Of a stretch of DNA of 64,000 nt, positions 44,532 to 56,519 are shown in pieces. The DNA comes from Xenoacremonium recifei (lineage: Eukaryota > Ascomycota > Sordariomycetes > Hypocreales > Nectriaceae). The stretch's first letter is position 1. Every line of letters begins with the position of its first letter. The position numbers were made by a program, and so were the translations under genes. The stretch spans positions 372,001 to 436,000 of the forward strand of contig WOFQ01000018.1 in the NCBI GenBank assembly GCA_012184525.1, in the 5' to 3' direction. The notes beneath the pieces are model-generated. The model had not been told where the DNA came from, searched no databases, and was given only the letters and a program-made list of their open reading frames with translations.

Positions 44532-45668
44532 ATGGGCTTTCTAAATACCAGCTCTCCGGCAAGACCCGGCAGCTCTCCGCGGAGTCCCTCCGCACGGCCC
44601 GACGACGTCCGACAACGAGTCCTCCAAACCACCCTCGCCGAGATATCAACAGGGCGCGACGAGGCCAACGACTGTTGTGTGATATGTCTTGACACCATCA
44701 GCGAGCCTTGCGAGGCTATCCCTTGCAAGCACCAGAACTTTGACTTTCTCTGTCTGGTGAGCTGGTTTGAGCAGTCGCCGAAATGTCCCCTTTGCAAGGC
44801 AACAATCACCTCGGTCAAGTACGGCTTCGACGAAGGCACTGTCAAGACCTTTATAGTCCCAGCGCCGAAGCAATCGACATCACGCGCGCCGAGTAATCAC
44901 AGGGCTTCGTTTCGTCCCTATCGCAGACCACAGCGTTATCGGGCGCAACCATACCGCCGACCTCGCCATGAAACTGAGACTCCAAGCATTTCCACCGAAA
45001 TCAGTCGCCGAAGAGAAGTCTACCGACACAACCGTTTCTCGAAACATGTTGGCTCAAACCGACTATCTCGATATCGCGAATTGACTCCCGCAATGTTCTG
45101 TACGGACGAAGAGCTGGTTTCCCGCGCTCGGATGTGGCTTCGACGAGAGCTGCAAGTCTTTTCGTTCCTTACGCTCGATGATAGCCAAGACTCTGTGCCA
45201 CCACCACGAGACGGCCCGCCACGAACTACTGTTGAGAACCGACGAGCCAACAATGCAGAGTTCCTTCTCGAGTATATCATTGCGATATTGAAGTCGGTGG
45301 ACATTATGGGGAGTGGTGGACAGGCCGAGGACATGCTGACAGATTTCCTTGGGAGAGAAAGCACCAAACTCTTCCTGCATGAGCTGAGAGCATGGTTGAG
45401 AAGTCCGTACACCAAGTTGGCAGACTGGGATAGGGCGGTTCAGTATGACGAGAGTGAAGAGATCTCTAGCGACAGGGCTGAGTCGTCCCTGCCACAATCA
45501 TGGAGGAGACGCGATGACAGCAACGGGAGAGACGCTGATCGGAACCAGGCTAGAGGGAAGGGAGACTTCTACCGTCCAGGTAGGATGGCAAGAAGGGAAC
45601 CGAGGTCCTCGTCTGCGAGGAGTTCTCCCTACGAAATACCGAATAGGTCGCGAGACCGAGAATTATAG
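44532..45668 (+). CDS. RING-finger protein, putative E3 ubiquitin ligase
   Basis: A single exon of 378 residues from the ATG at 44532 (MGFLNTSSPARPGSSPRSP). The open frame extends upstream to 44280, but that part is low complexity and out of keeping with relatives, which start near the VRQRVLQTTLAEI block. The RING lies at about residues 45-90: CCVICLDTISEPCEAIPC, KHQNFDFLC, then WFEQSPKCPLCK. The fifth zinc-ligand position, normally His or Cys, is occupied by FDF, so Asp may be the ligand. The rest is Arg/Ser-rich (FRPYRRPQRYRAQPYRRP) with a helical region of about 110 residues (ELVSRARMWLRRELQVFSFL, RRANNAEFLLEYIIAILKSV, LHELRAWLRSPYTKLADWDR). The overall plan resembles the RING-plus-helical layout of Topors-like nuclear ligases; the substrate is unknown. 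Confidence 0.82.
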   Translation: MGFLNTSSPARPGSSPRSPSARPDDVRQRVLQTTLAEISTGRDEANDCCVICLDTISEPCEAIPCKHQNFDFLCLVSWFEQSPKCPLCKATITSVKYGFDEGTVKTFIVPAPKQSTSRAPSNHRASFRPYRRPQRYRAQPYRRPRHETETPSISTEISRRREVYRHNRFSKHVGSNRLSRYRELTPAMFCTDEELVSRARMWLRRELQVFSFLTLDDSQDSVPPPRDGPPRTTVENRRANNAEFLLEYIIAILKSVDIMGSGGQAEDMLTDFLGRESTKLFLHELRAWLRSPYTKLADWDRAVQYDESEEISSDRAESSLPQSWRRRDDSNGRDADRNQARGKGDFYRPGRMARREPRSSSARSSPYEIPNRSRDREL

Positions 45669-45904
45669 GGTTGTTTCGACTTTGATATTTGGAGTTACTG
45701 GGATGGATAGACTTGATACCCCGAAGACACCGGCTCAGGAATAGCATGGAAAAACAAGATATATATAAAACGAATAATGATCATTTCAGCTGTTCGACGC
45801 CTCTATAATTCCAATTCGATCCAAGGTATCTCGTGTGCTTACAACTCCCTCGATATCTGCCCGTCAAAAAGTCGTTCTGTTCAAACAAGGGTATCGTTCC
45901 TCCA

Positions 45905-46510
45905 TCAGTCCTCCTTCCACGGCAACTGGATTTCCACAGGCCTCATATCCTTCTCCACCATCTCCACGACAGCCTTGGCCTCCAGGGCCTTCAACGCCGC
46001 CTCAATCTTCGCATACGTCTCCTCGCTCAGCCCCTCGCGGCGATCACAGTACACATCCACGCCCTCCTTGGTGAACACCGTGGGCGCAAACCACGTCACA
46101 GCCCAGCACTCACGCACGCCCTCGGCCGTCCTGGCCTCGCCCCAGCCCAGCACCTCCCAGTGACTGCCCACCAGCGTCAGCAGGCCCTTGCCGCGCCAGT
46201 CCCAGCCGCCGCCGTCGCCCTGGGTGTCGACGCCGGCGACGGTCTTGCGCGTGGAAGCCTTGGAGGCGGATTTGGGGATCGGCTCGTACTCGACGCGGTC
46301 GTCCAGGCGCGGGCGGCCGTCGGGCTTGGCGGGCAGCAGCGTGTACGTGATGCGCACGTTGCGCGCCGAGCGCCACATGGCGAGCGTCGAGTGCGTGACG
46401 GACCATGTGGTGGCGAGGAAGTCGAGCGGCGGCAGGGGCTTGGGCAGCGGCGGGCCGGACTGCTTGGGCGCGTACTTGGAGGGGATCTGGAGGGTGATGT
46501 CTGAAGCCAT
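45905..46510 (-). CDS. Conserved fungal protein with calycin-like pattern
   Basis: A single exon of 201 residues from the ATG at 46510 (MASDITLQIPSKYAPKQSG). A longer open frame upstream (to 46822) has no relation to the protein and is taken as leader. The sequence reads as a lipocalin/calycin-like beta barrel: FLATTWSVTHSTLAMW with the GxW-like TTW motif near the start, RNVRITYTLLP, then DDRVEYEP, GWDWRGKGLLTLVGSHWEVL, CWAVTWFAPTVFTKEGVDVY and a C-terminal helix, LSEETYAKIEAALKALEAKA. I recall such proteins annotated as calycin-like in ascomycetes. No ligand or pathway is known to me. No signal peptide, so probably cytosolic. Confidence 0.82.
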   Translation of the reverse strand: MASDITLQIPSKYAPKQSGPPLPKPLPPLDFLATTWSVTHSTLAMWRSARNVRITYTLLPAKPDGRPRLDDRVEYEPIPKSASKASTRKTVAGVDTQGDGGGWDWRGKGLLTLVGSHWEVLGWGEARTAEGVRECWAVTWFAPTVFTKEGVDVYCDRREGLSEETYAKIEAALKALEAKAVVEMVEKDMRPVEIQLPWKED

Positions 46511-47581
46511 ATTGAATGAAGCTCTCCAGCTGCTAGCAGTGCAGTTCAGGAGCTTGACGAAACAGGGAAGTGGGGAGCTAGCTCCTGAGGTACAACGGAT
46601 AATCGATAACGGGCTTGCAGTGCAGCTTCCAACAAACGGACAGGGCCTTCGGAGCAGGTTTGGAGAGTTGCCGCTGCAGCACGACGGAACCAGAGAGTCG
46701 GCTCTGGGAGAAAAAGGGGGACCGGGAATGCAGGTGAGGTTGCAGCGGTTGGTTGCAGGACAGAAGAGCAGCAGCGGACGAAGAAAAAAAAAAAGAAACG
46801 ACAAGGCCAGCCCCTCGCTCAATCAAACACAGACCTGGCCCTGTCTGAAGTACGTTGCATCGGACAACCGGGGGCCTCCGTCCGCCGAAGTTCAATCAAT
46901 GCCGTCCCTTGATCTCACCGGCAATTCACCCAGCGCGACGTCATCTCGAATGTCTTTGTCTTTGGGCATGGCATGGGCGCCCCCGACCTACCGTTTTAGC
47001 CCAGCCCAGCCCGTTCGGAGCAAGTGAGGCTTCGGTTTCTGCCCGTCCACGGCCAACGGCGGGCGCTGTCTGACTTCCATTCCCGGGCCGGTGTCGAGCC
47101 GACGGGAGCTGCTGCCCTGCTGAGCCTCCACTCCACTCCCCTCCCTGTAAGGCCCGGGCGGCCACGGGCCAGGGGCTCCTGTGGTGAGCCCTCCATCCAC
47201 CTTCTCGCCCATCATGTGACGCGCACTTGCATCCGTTCACTGCTCGTCTCCTGTTGCCTCGTCGGCTCGCCTTGCCCGGCTTTGCTTTTGCTTCTGCGTC
47301 CAGCGCGAGGAAAAGACCGCACTGCTGAGCGCGAAGCTGCGCCTGCGGCTCACAGAAGGGCCTAGATCGACCCGCCCCGACCCCGGATTTTCACAGCCAA
47401 CGCCGCAAACTCAACTCCTTCATCCCCATCACCACCACCATCCTCTACTTCGTCCGCGAGTCAACCACCACCGCGCCCTCACCACTGCGCCCGGGCCAGC
47501 CGTCCTCTCATTCGCTGCCGGGTCCGTCGCCACCCATCCCACCACCAGGCCTTCTTCTCCCCTCACTCATCTTCGCCCGCC
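46511..47581. other. Divergent intergenic region
   Basis: About 1.07 kb between divergent genes. No gene recognised. The last 250 bp are CCACC/CATC-rich leader-like sequence of the downstream gene. Confidence 0.5.
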
Positions 47582-48100
47582 ATGGACCTCGACGGCGACG
47601 CAGACGCAGACGCCGCCCTCATGGCCCAGATGGGCTTCAGCTCCTTCGGCACCCAGCACCCGCCGCAGAAGAAGCGTCGCTACAACCCCCGCGCCGACGC
47701 CTCCAGCTCCGCGCCCGCAGCCCCGTCCTCTGCCACCGGCGCAAACTCGACCGCTCTCGCTCCCCGCCCCCCGGCGCCCACCACCAACACCGACGAGATC
47801 GACCTCGACGACGACGACGACGCCGCTCCAGCAGCAGACTCGGCGCAAGTGCGTCCGTCAAGTCTACCCCAACGGCCTGCTCCCGGAACAGGCTTTGTGG
47901 GTGCTGCTTCTCATGGCGGTGGCATGCAGCAAGGCCAGCGACAGCGCGGCGACGGCCCGCGAACGCCGTGGCCCGAGGCCTGCTACGACCCGTCGTTCAA
48001 CCAGAACCCCTGGGAGAAGCTCGAGAAGGCCCGGGGCCTCAAGCCCACGGGATCCTGGATCCCACGTGGTGCGGACGCAGCATCGTCCAGCCGCCCCTGA
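47582..48100 (+). CDS. Small conserved acidic/low-complexity protein of unknown function
   Basis: A single exon of 172 residues. The N-terminus is acidic and ordered (MDLDGDADADAALMAQMGFS), followed by SFGTQHPPQKKRRYNPRA, a basic cluster that could act as a nuclear signal. The centre is Ala/Ser/Pro-rich with an EIDLDDDDD stretch and looks disordered. The C-terminal motif, YDPSFNQNPWEKLEKARGLK plus PTGSWIP, stands out as a conserved-looking short block, which I recall from related fungal proteins without a known function. The start codon sits in a CGCCATGG context, close to the ideal initiator. Confidence 0.75.
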   Translation: MDLDGDADADAALMAQMGFSSFGTQHPPQKKRRYNPRADASSSAPAAPSSATGANSTALAPRPPAPTTNTDEIDLDDDDDAAPAADSAQVRPSSLPQRPAPGTGFVGAASHGGGMQQGQRQRGDGPRTPWPEACYDPSFNQNPWEKLEKARGLKPTGSWIPRGADAASSSRP

Positions 48101-49422
48101 AACAAAGCAGCAAATTCGCCTCAACAGCCTGGTCTCCGACAATAGGCGAGGCCGAGTCGCACGTCAGGTCCTATTGGAAGTCAGCTTTGTCATACCACGA
48201 CTTCTATGGTCCGACTACATCACCTCATTGGCCCGCCCCCAGATCCATGCATTGATCGTTCCTGGTGCCATCACGTGCCAGGTCACATGACTTCGAGACG
48301 GGATATCACTCACCCCATCAACAACACCACCTCCTTACGACGGTCATCACACGGCATCACCTGCTAGGCCCAACCAACACTAGCACGACGGCGTCACGAC
48401 CGTCCGACGAGGGGGGGTGGGCGCCCCCGTGGCCGCAGTCTCAGGGGGGTCATCACATCACTTGGTCTACACGGGAGCTTCACCGCATCAACAAGGAAAT
48501 AGGGCATCATTGCTACGAACACCGCCAACTCCATATCCTCAAAAAGAACCCCAGGGCGTCCCGCAAGTCAAGAGTCCTGCCTCAGCGAGTGGTCCACCTC
48601 CCCGTACCGTCCTGGTCGTTACCGAATGGAGCAATATCATCACGTCTCCCGTCCCCGAATAGGTCAAGCGTCTCGATACATTATCCAGCAGAGCAGCGTT
48701 TCCAATCTCGCCCTGTCCTTGGTCCCGTTGTCCCCAAGGTCTCTCTTCTCTCCCCCCCCATGAGTACCGCTGCGAGGATCCCACCGCAGCGCTCGGCTGC
48801 TCCCGTAGGAGCCCCCTCACTCGCCTGACACCGCCCCTGCAGGCCCGGCACCTGATGAACGGCGCCATGCTGCCCTCCACGTCGTCCCCTGCCCCCCCGC
48901 AACGTCAAGGAGGTGGTGTACTTTTAATATCTGCCCCTAGATCGTCCAGAGTCATCCAATCATAAGCCGTAACGTCGTGAAACAGCCGCCCGATTCCCCC
49001 ACCCCTCTTCCCCGGGTGTCCACTGAACCAGCGTGTCAGGGCAAAAGCCGCTCACACGCTCCCCCGCGTGCGCAGCCTGGCAAGGGCAGCAGGAGATCTC
49101 GCGTTAAAATAAGCGAGAATCTCGCTTCTTGCCGCGCCTGGGCCCCGGCTTTCGACGTCACGCCATGGTTCGTCCGCGCGAACTCCCCGGTTCATGCGAG
49201 TGCGGGAAAGGAGGGGGTGTGGAAACTAAAATCAAAAGAGCCTCATCCTGGTATCCCAAACAACTTCATTCCTGCGACGCCAGCACAGTGTTTTTGTGTG
49301 CTCCAGCTTTTAAAGCGCAGAAGATAGAGAGAAACGAGAAATGGTCAAAAAAGAAAAGAGCCGCGCTAAGAAGAAGTGTTGGTCGTAAAAAAGGACCACG
49401 GAGTGCTCACACGACGGTGAGT
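48101..49422. other. Intergenic region, no recognised gene
   Basis: A 1.3 kb gap between convergent genes. Open frames (e.g. 48265-48828 plus) have no recognisable motif. Confidence 0.5.
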
Positions 49423-50205
49423 TTAGTTCTCAGGGGAAGGGTAGCGCGCACGAGCCTTGGAGTACTCCTTGGGGTGCTTGCGCGAGGCCTTGCTCTTGAG
49501 ATGGCTGCAAAAACCGTTAGTCTTGCGCTTGTAGATTATAATTGACTAGAGTCTAAAAACAACTCTAAAATTGATTTACTCACTTGACCTTCTTCTGCGT
49601 CCACTCAAGATCGCTGCGGACCTCATGAGCGTCTCGCATGCCCTCCTGGAAGCGCTCCCGGGTCTTGGCCAGACGAGCCTGGGCCTTCTTCTGGAGCTCG
49701 AGAAGCTCGCGGTGCTTCGCATTGAGCTTTCCAGAACTAAGTCGCACAAAATTGATTAGCCACTGCTTAGGAAATAGCCCCGCGAGTCGCACAATGCACG
49801 GGACGGAAAGCTGCAGAGGGCATTTCCGATCCGGGTCAAATGTAGGGCTGCGTTTGCAACGCAGCTGAGAAAAGGGTCTGAGACTCACGTTTGTGCCTGC
49901 ACAGCCATGCTGCGGTCAAGAGGGATTGGGTCAAACGAGTTGGCAAACCGATCTTGCATGTACTCCTGGAAGTCGACACCGCTGGCAGAAGCCGAGCTGT
50001 CGTAGTCGTTGTAGCCGCCAGCATAGCCGGAGGAAGTGGCCGAGTAGCCACCGTTGCTGTAGGAGGGAATGCCAGAGGCGGAGCTAACAGACTCGTCGCA
50101 CTCGGGAGGGGAGACGGAGTATTGGCTGTAGGTGGGGTAGGAGGAGCCCTTGCTGGGGACAGCCATGGGCATGGAGTAGGCAACGGTAGAGTAGTGCGCC
50201 GACAT
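49423..50205 (-). CDS. kxd1: KxDL-domain protein Kxd1 (BLOC-1-related)
   Basis: Three minus-strand exons (50205-49889, 49736-49584, 49504-49423) give 183 residues. Kxd1 is a subunit of the BLOC-1-type complex involved in endosomal maturation. The N-terminal ~75 residues are Ser/Tyr-rich and disordered. The KxDL domain follows, from FQEYMQDRFANSFDPIPLDR and MAVQAQTSGKLNAKHRELLE to LAKTRERFQEGM and a C-terminal KHPKEYSKARARYPSPEN. It is only complete after both introns are removed. The name-giving KxDL tetrapeptide reads RSDL here (VRSDLEWTQKKV). The middle is predicted helical coiled coil, as in the family. A strong TATA box lies about 290 bp upstream of the ATG. Confidence 0.9.
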
Positions 50206-50496
50206 GATGATTCAATTGAGGAGAGGATTGATTGAAGAGTGGAAGGGTAACAAGTAGACTTGTGAATGGGTGCTTGGAGACACTGGCGGACCTTGGTCTG
50301 GTTGCTTGTGGTGGATGTCTGGCCTGAGGGTCAGAGGTATGAAGGTATGTTGTGAATAGTGGCACTTGGCACAAAGGAGGCCTGGAGACTTGGTGTTGGA
50401 TTGAAGAGAGTCTTGGAGGAGAGTCTGAGAGCTGGCTCGAGAGTGATGAGAAAGGAAGAGAAAGAAAATGAATCAACTTCGATCAAGTTGCTCCCT

Positions 50497-50505
50497 TTTA
50501 TACTT
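50497..50505 (-). promoter_or_regulatory. TATA box upstream of kxd1
   Basis: The minus strand reads GTATAAAAG, a near-consensus TATA box, about 290 bp before the kxd1 start. An imperfect palindrome, CAACTTCGATCAAGTTG, sits immediately beside it (50478-50494). This would give a leader of roughly 250 nt. Confidence 0.5.
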
Positions 50506-53087
50506 TTCCAGAGACCCTCCCCGGTCACCTCGACCTCGACGGAGGATAACACATCTAGACATAATTCGCCAGACCGAGAGAGACCGACCCCGCTCGAGAC
50601 GCGTGAATAGAAGGGGATAAGATGATGACATGGTGGAGGAGAGGTAGCGAGGTGAACGAGACGATCATGGCGGGCTGCAACGGTGTGGGCCATCGTGGAC
50701 GACATGGAGGGCCAGACGGGCGATGAAACTTGGAGTGCGGAACCGGCGAGACTACACCAACAAGCGTGTCCAGGAAATGGAAACACCAGCCGTTGACAGC
50801 CGGGCCAACGAGGTTGAAGAATTGGTTGACATGGGGGACGGGGACTTTGCTACGTTTACTACGTAGACTGCCTTGCCTTACGTAGACTATACCAAACCTT
50901 GCCTTGTCTACTTAGCCTAGCACGTAGGGGGGAGGGTGAAAGTAAAGAAAAGCATTTGACCAAGTGGGTGAAGAGACTGAGAACGTGGCTGCGAGATAGT
51001 CCGCCGCCTAGGTATCAGTGAGGTAAGTGAAGGTAGGGGACTTGGACGCCTTGCACCCCATATGCCCAAGGGTCAAGGGTTAGCATGGGCATCTGCATAT
51101 GCCGAGAATGTGAGGCACGGCTTGGGTTGGTGGACGACGGGACATGGAGGGAAGACGGGGTGAGATGGAGGAGGCCCGGAAGAGGCAAGGGATCTGATTC
51201 CCAGGAGGGCCGGCAACCGGGGCAAACAACTCTGGATAAAGCGGGACACTGAGAGGGTTCCGGCCGCACCTAGCTAGACCGTAGGGGAGAAGGAAACAGA
51301 CAAGAGCCCCGGGAAATGCTGTAGTCAAGATGCTTGTAAGATCCAATGCCATGCATAGTCTCCGGGGGCCCAGACGACGAGACACATACGGTGGCTTGCA
51401 CTAGCCGTTGGGTCCAGACGACAAGGGAATGGGAATGGAAACGGTCAGACGGGCCACGGTCCATCGCTTGAGGACAGAAAAGACGCGGCCGAGGGACCAG
51501 GACGGCAATTCCGTTTGCGTGGTGGCAAGCGAAGAGCCGTCGGGCTGCCTAGGGTGAAGCTAGACTAGACGTTTGGCTTCCTCGTGTGAGCCTGAGAGGT
51601 ATAAATCCGTGTTGCGTATCGATAATCGGCGCCAGGGGGGGTGCGTTTGCTGGTCTAGAAGGATGACGACGGTCTGATGGGCGAGCAAACGGAGCCCAGC
51701 AGGGCCTTTGAGAGACACCGCACGCCCCAAGGATCAGAGCCGTAAAACGGGCAGCGTTTGTTTGGGCCGTTTGGGCGGACAACGGGGACATCTCGATGGA
51801 TCCAGAGGCCGGCTGGGGACTCGGAGGAGGGGGGGGAGGGCGTGTGAGTGGAAATTGGTTTTGCCATCCATCTGCATCTCGAGTGCATCTTGCATCAGGT
51901 CGACGAGACTTGTAACAAGCGCGAGCGCTGACGCTAGGAAAAGGCAAAGGCAAAGAGAAAGACGGCGAGTCGACGGAGGGACGGGGGGGTCTTGGAGCCT
52001 CCTCCACAAATGCGCAGCGTCTGAGCCCACACACCCTCCCTCGCATGCCTTGGAGCCGTTGCTTTTTGTTGTTCATGCTCCTCGTTTTGCGCGCGTAGAA
52101 CGGCCAGAGGGGGGAGGCATGGAGACGAACCCCTACGGGCTGGAGGCTCTGAATGGTTGCAGCAGCGGGCACAAAGCGGATCGGGCAGAGCTGCAGCAGC
52201 CAAGTCGGGCAATTTGCTGATGTGGTGATGCGTTGTCAAGATATCTGCCAAACGATGGAGGCCATGCGAGGTTCCAGGCAGAATGCATCCAACCAGCGAG
52301 ACGTACCTGCCCAGCCCGGAGGGTCCAGTCACTCCAGTGCCAGTCAGGCAGGAAGGCGGTTGGCAGGCGGTTTCCTGTTGCAGCTTGGTAGGCAGCCAAG
52401 CACACCAAACCAAACCAAACTACCTCGCAGAGCGGCAGGAAGGAGGTGGGGTCGTTGTTGCATTCCATGGAGGTACATGTAGATATCCACGATGAAACTA
52501 CCAATTTTTAATTAATGAATTTTCTTTTTTTCATTTATCCAATTTTTCTATTTTTCTTTTTTCTTGAGCAGGTACCGCCAGTACCCGCAATCTGATCTTG
52601 CTTTCATTCGCTGATGCCGGCTGTTGCATGGTTCCCTGTTGGCGGCTTACACACCAAGCACACACACACACAAAACGCTCTCGCTTTGTCCAGAAGTCGG
52701 ACTCGAGCCTCACTCGTCGTTCCCCCGGCGCGAGGTCTTTTAACCTGGAGTCCCAACAGGGCAAGGGACCGGCATCAATGCTCGACTCCGAGACCAGCCT
52801 AAACTTGGAACCCTCGAACTCGCGTACAGACTCGCCGTCTGTCATACACCAGTCCTTCCCACTACCAGAACGGGCCTTTGGTCTGTCCTTGTCCGGACTC
52901 TCTGGACTCACACCTCATTGGACATAATTCCGAGCGCTCGTGGGAGGGCGGCGGAGGGGATTTGCACACTTCTTGACACTCCAATTGGCCCGAAAGAGAG
53001 GGCCTTCACCATCATTTGCTGGCTTCGCACCCTGGCCTGGGCTCGGGCTCCAGGGTGGTTTTGCCCCTCCCCCGCTACCAACGACAG

Positions 53088-53107
53088 CACCACCACCACC
53101 ACCACCA
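53088..53107. repeat. ACC trinucleotide microsatellite
   Basis: About six to seven ACC units in a non-coding region; reads GGT on the minus strand. Confidence 0.8.
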
Positions 53108-54390
53108 CGACAAGGGACATGGGCGAGCATGGACTCAAATAATAAGGCACGCCAAAGTGGATGAGTGTCGATGATGAATCTGCGCTGCGGCGACGGGGGG
53201 CAAGGGCCCATCTGCATTGGAAGGGAGGGGACTGAGCGCACTGACGAGATTGAGATTGGGGCACAGCACATCATCAGCCGGGTTGCTGACACTTCCAGCC
53301 CAAGGACTTTCTCCTCTCTGGAGACACCGACATGTTCAGAGCAGAAAAAAAATTCCCAAAGCATCGGACCTGGCCGTCATTGAGCAACCATTCCAACTCC
53401 GGCAATCAGGGACCAAGAGCCTGGGCGTGTGTCTGCCAAAGGAACCAACCTACACCAGAGATTTTTAGTCAGAGGCACACTGCCCGTCGTTACCGGTCCT
53501 CCTCCATTGTCAACCACTTACATCCATGGACCTGTATCCGCTCCATCTTGTTAGCTTCCTGCAGCCAAACCCCCCAAAGGCTCCAGGCCGCTGCAGCAGC
53601 GCAGCCCGTCGATGACACGGAGCGACGGCCAGGTAAGTCGATGATGGATCCCCCTCCATCCTCCAAGCTTCGTTGAGGGGGCACTCCGTACAGCCTATCT
53701 AACCTTGGACAGGGCACCGGGATGGTAGGACGTGGGCCGTGGAACATTCTGTACGTACTTCGGACAGCACGCACATGCCGCCAGTCTTCTCTGACACCCA
53801 TCTTTCCCCCTTGGCCCTTGCTTTTGGATGCCAAGTCCAATCGGCCAGGGAGGAGCATGACATAAACGCTCGTCGTGCTGCTGTTTGACGCTCACTGACT
53901 GCATCATGCAGCCGGCACGGACGCGGTGCAGGGTGGTGCTGTCCGCCCGTCTGGCGAACTGATGGTGACACTCACACTGCTTAGAAGACGCGCGCCTTTG
54001 AGACACGCATTGATAGGCATTTGAATGCTTGTCCGGAGTGCATCGAGTCCGCAACTCGCGAGGGCTTGCTGTCCCAGTCTGCAATGACGCGGAGGCGGGG
54101 TCGCTGAAGAATTCTGGACAAGCTGGCTTAACAGGATGATCCTAGAACGTTCCAGGCAAAGGAGAGGTCATCGTCGATAACTAAATGTAGACCCAGAGCG
54201 ATGATCGATGGCGATTCGAAACCAGTCAACCAGCCCAGTGGCTGCGAGAGGGGGTGGCATGACTTGCAAGACCTGCGACGGATGCTGTACGTCGGGAGCT
54301 ATCGCGGACGCAACAAGAGACCCCGTATCTCGCCTGCGCTATCGCGGTAATTGGACAAAATTAGCTGCCCCAACTGACGGAAGGAAACGG

Positions 54391-54412
54391 CAGCAGCAGC
54401 AGCAGCAGCAGC
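54391..54412. repeat. CAG trinucleotide microsatellite
   Basis: Seven CAG units outside any supported gene. An open frame crosses it, but there is no other evidence of coding. Confidence 0.85.
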
Positions 54413-56519
54413 GAACGAACAGCAAGATTTCGAGCTGTGAGATTAGCATGGTGGGAGGGGCCTCGCCTCAGCTCTCCCATGGGCCGGGAGGGCAATCAAA
54501 CACGATGGCCATGGAATCGCGGTGCCGGAGCTCCAACCCTGCACAGATTCGGCGGCAGAACGAAGCGAGATGTGAAAAAGCAACGAGAAAAACCCCAGAA
54601 ATGTTACAGCAGCGTTTTTTTCCACGCCGTACACGCCTCCTCCAAAACGTACGAACAACTCACGAGTTCTTTTTTTCTGCAGGGCTTGAATGGACCGAGA
54701 CGCACGCCCACTTTGCACGCGGGCGATTGCAATGGGCGATTGATGATGGGGCAAACCCTCATAGGGCGAGCTTCGAGGGGAGGGATGATGAACGCCGACG
54801 CCAACACGCCGGGGCGAACCTTGAGGGGCCACTCGGTTGATGGAATGGGGGGGTAGCAGATTGCATGGATCTCAGGCAAGTCATCGTATCGTTTCGTTTC
54901 GATGCTCGCAAAAGAAGCAGTTTTCTTTGATCTTGGTGACCTGGAGAGTACAGACACCCGGGTCGTTGACTACCCTACTCCGCATTGCCTGAATGCGCTG
55001 TGCCAACGCCAACGGGCCCCTGCTGCTTGCTGCCGCCAGCTCCTGTCTCTGCGGACAAGATAGATGCAGTGACAGGGCGCATGCCAGACGGAAGCTGAGA
55101 ACGCCGCCTCCTCACTCGCTCGACTCGACCCTCCGCCATCCACCTTTCCGAGGCAGGTCGCTGCTGTCACGGAGCGAGCGTGCAGGACCCCCTCGCTGCA
55201 GCTATAGACTACTAATGCCCTTCGTAACGGCGGCGGCGGTAGGGTCAGGTCGGCCGGTGCTACAGCATCGCCGTCTCCGCTGTGGTGTAAGTCACTCGGG
55301 CCCCGGGAGGCGCTCGCTGGCAACGGGGGTCAATCCATCACTCACAGAGCGCAGACCGACGTCGAAATAGACATTGAGTGGAACCCCATGGGACGATTGC
55401 ACGCTGTTCTTCGAAGCTCGCTCACGATGCTCTTCCTGCTTCCCCTCTACGCTGCGTCCGTGAAGCATTGATAGGCGCCGAGCGAGTCTTTTTATATCAC
55501 GCTTCGAGCCTCGCAGCAAGGAGGAGAAGGTCCCGGCATCTGCACGACATCTGGCCAGCTCACAGCTCTGGAGATCTAGGTCTGGGCCTTATTACCCAAA
55601 TGATCCCAGTCGGCGTTTTCCCTCCAGCCCCAGTCCCATCCCTGTGCCACAGAACACCGGCGTGCCAGGATGCAGAGCCCACGACCAGACAAGAGAGCCC
55701 AGGGCAAGGGCCAACGGTCTGCGCCTGTGATCATCATGTGCCGGCCCGGGATCCTGGCGGCGGGTGTTGTCCGAGACGGCCGACATAGGCCTCGACGTGT
55801 CGACTCGGTGCAGACATAGCTAGGTATCTGGCTGCGCATCGCCGCCGCTGGCGAGGTACCTCTTGACGGTGCGACTACGGCACCGCAGCATCAGGGCAAG
55901 TTGTGGCGGTGGCTGTAACAGAAGCTGATGTTCGAGGAGAGCGTTTCATTTTACCCTTTCTAACCCTTGTCTGAAGCCATCTAGCCGTCCAGAATCCCAT
56001 AGGCCTTCCAAGCCTTCTATCCGAGGGCACCACCGCCCCGACGTTCTACTACATACACATGTAAAGCAAGGCACCCGTCCCCAGCAGAAGTCTCGTATCG
56101 ACAATGCATGAAGAGATCGACAGTCCGCCGCCTGTCGCATTCCACCAATTCCACCTGACCAAGACGCAAATAAGCGAGGGACGTCGAGTCTGTTAAAGAG
56201 AATGACCATTATCCCCGGCCGCGTGACATGAGAATTTGCACAATCCAACCCAAACCGCGGATTCCAAAATACAATTACCGAAAGAAGAATAGAAGATATA
56301 AATGGTGTGAAGGTGATGACCAGGGACGGGCGCGCAAGTGTTGAAGAATAACGCCCATGATGCATAACGCTCGTCTCATTTCTAATGAGTTGTGCGACTC
56401 GGCCAGACAGATTTCTAAGCCATCTCACTCGCACTGTCTCTGGCTCTAATGCAGTAAGTGTACATGAGTGATTCGCCTGGCCCCCTATCTCAGCCTGCAG
56501 TCCAAGCCTCGATCAGGGT

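Larger units (their letters stand above)
50206..56519. other. 6.3 kb gene-poor region
   Basis: Contains the kxd1 promoter, then no recognisable gene as far as dgk1. Open frames up to 210 codons (51549-52172 minus, 54208-54840 plus) lack family motifs. Microsatellites occur at about 53088-53107 (ACC) and 54391-54412 (CAG). An AT-rich T-run patch lies at 52508-52565. TACGTAGACT-type words repeat at 50850-50930. Confidence 0.5.

Noticed and set aside
46511..46822. 104-residue N-terminal extension of the calycin-like protein
   Set aside because: Hydrophobic and Cys-rich without relation to the conserved core; treated as 5' leader.
51549..52172. 207-codon minus-strand frame in the second gene-poor region
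   Set aside because: Pro/Arg/Ser-rich without motif; overlaps other frames of similar length.
54208..54840. 210-codon plus-strand frame containing a Gln run
   Set aside because: The Gln run comes from a CAG microsatellite; nothing else in the frame looks like protein-coding sequence.
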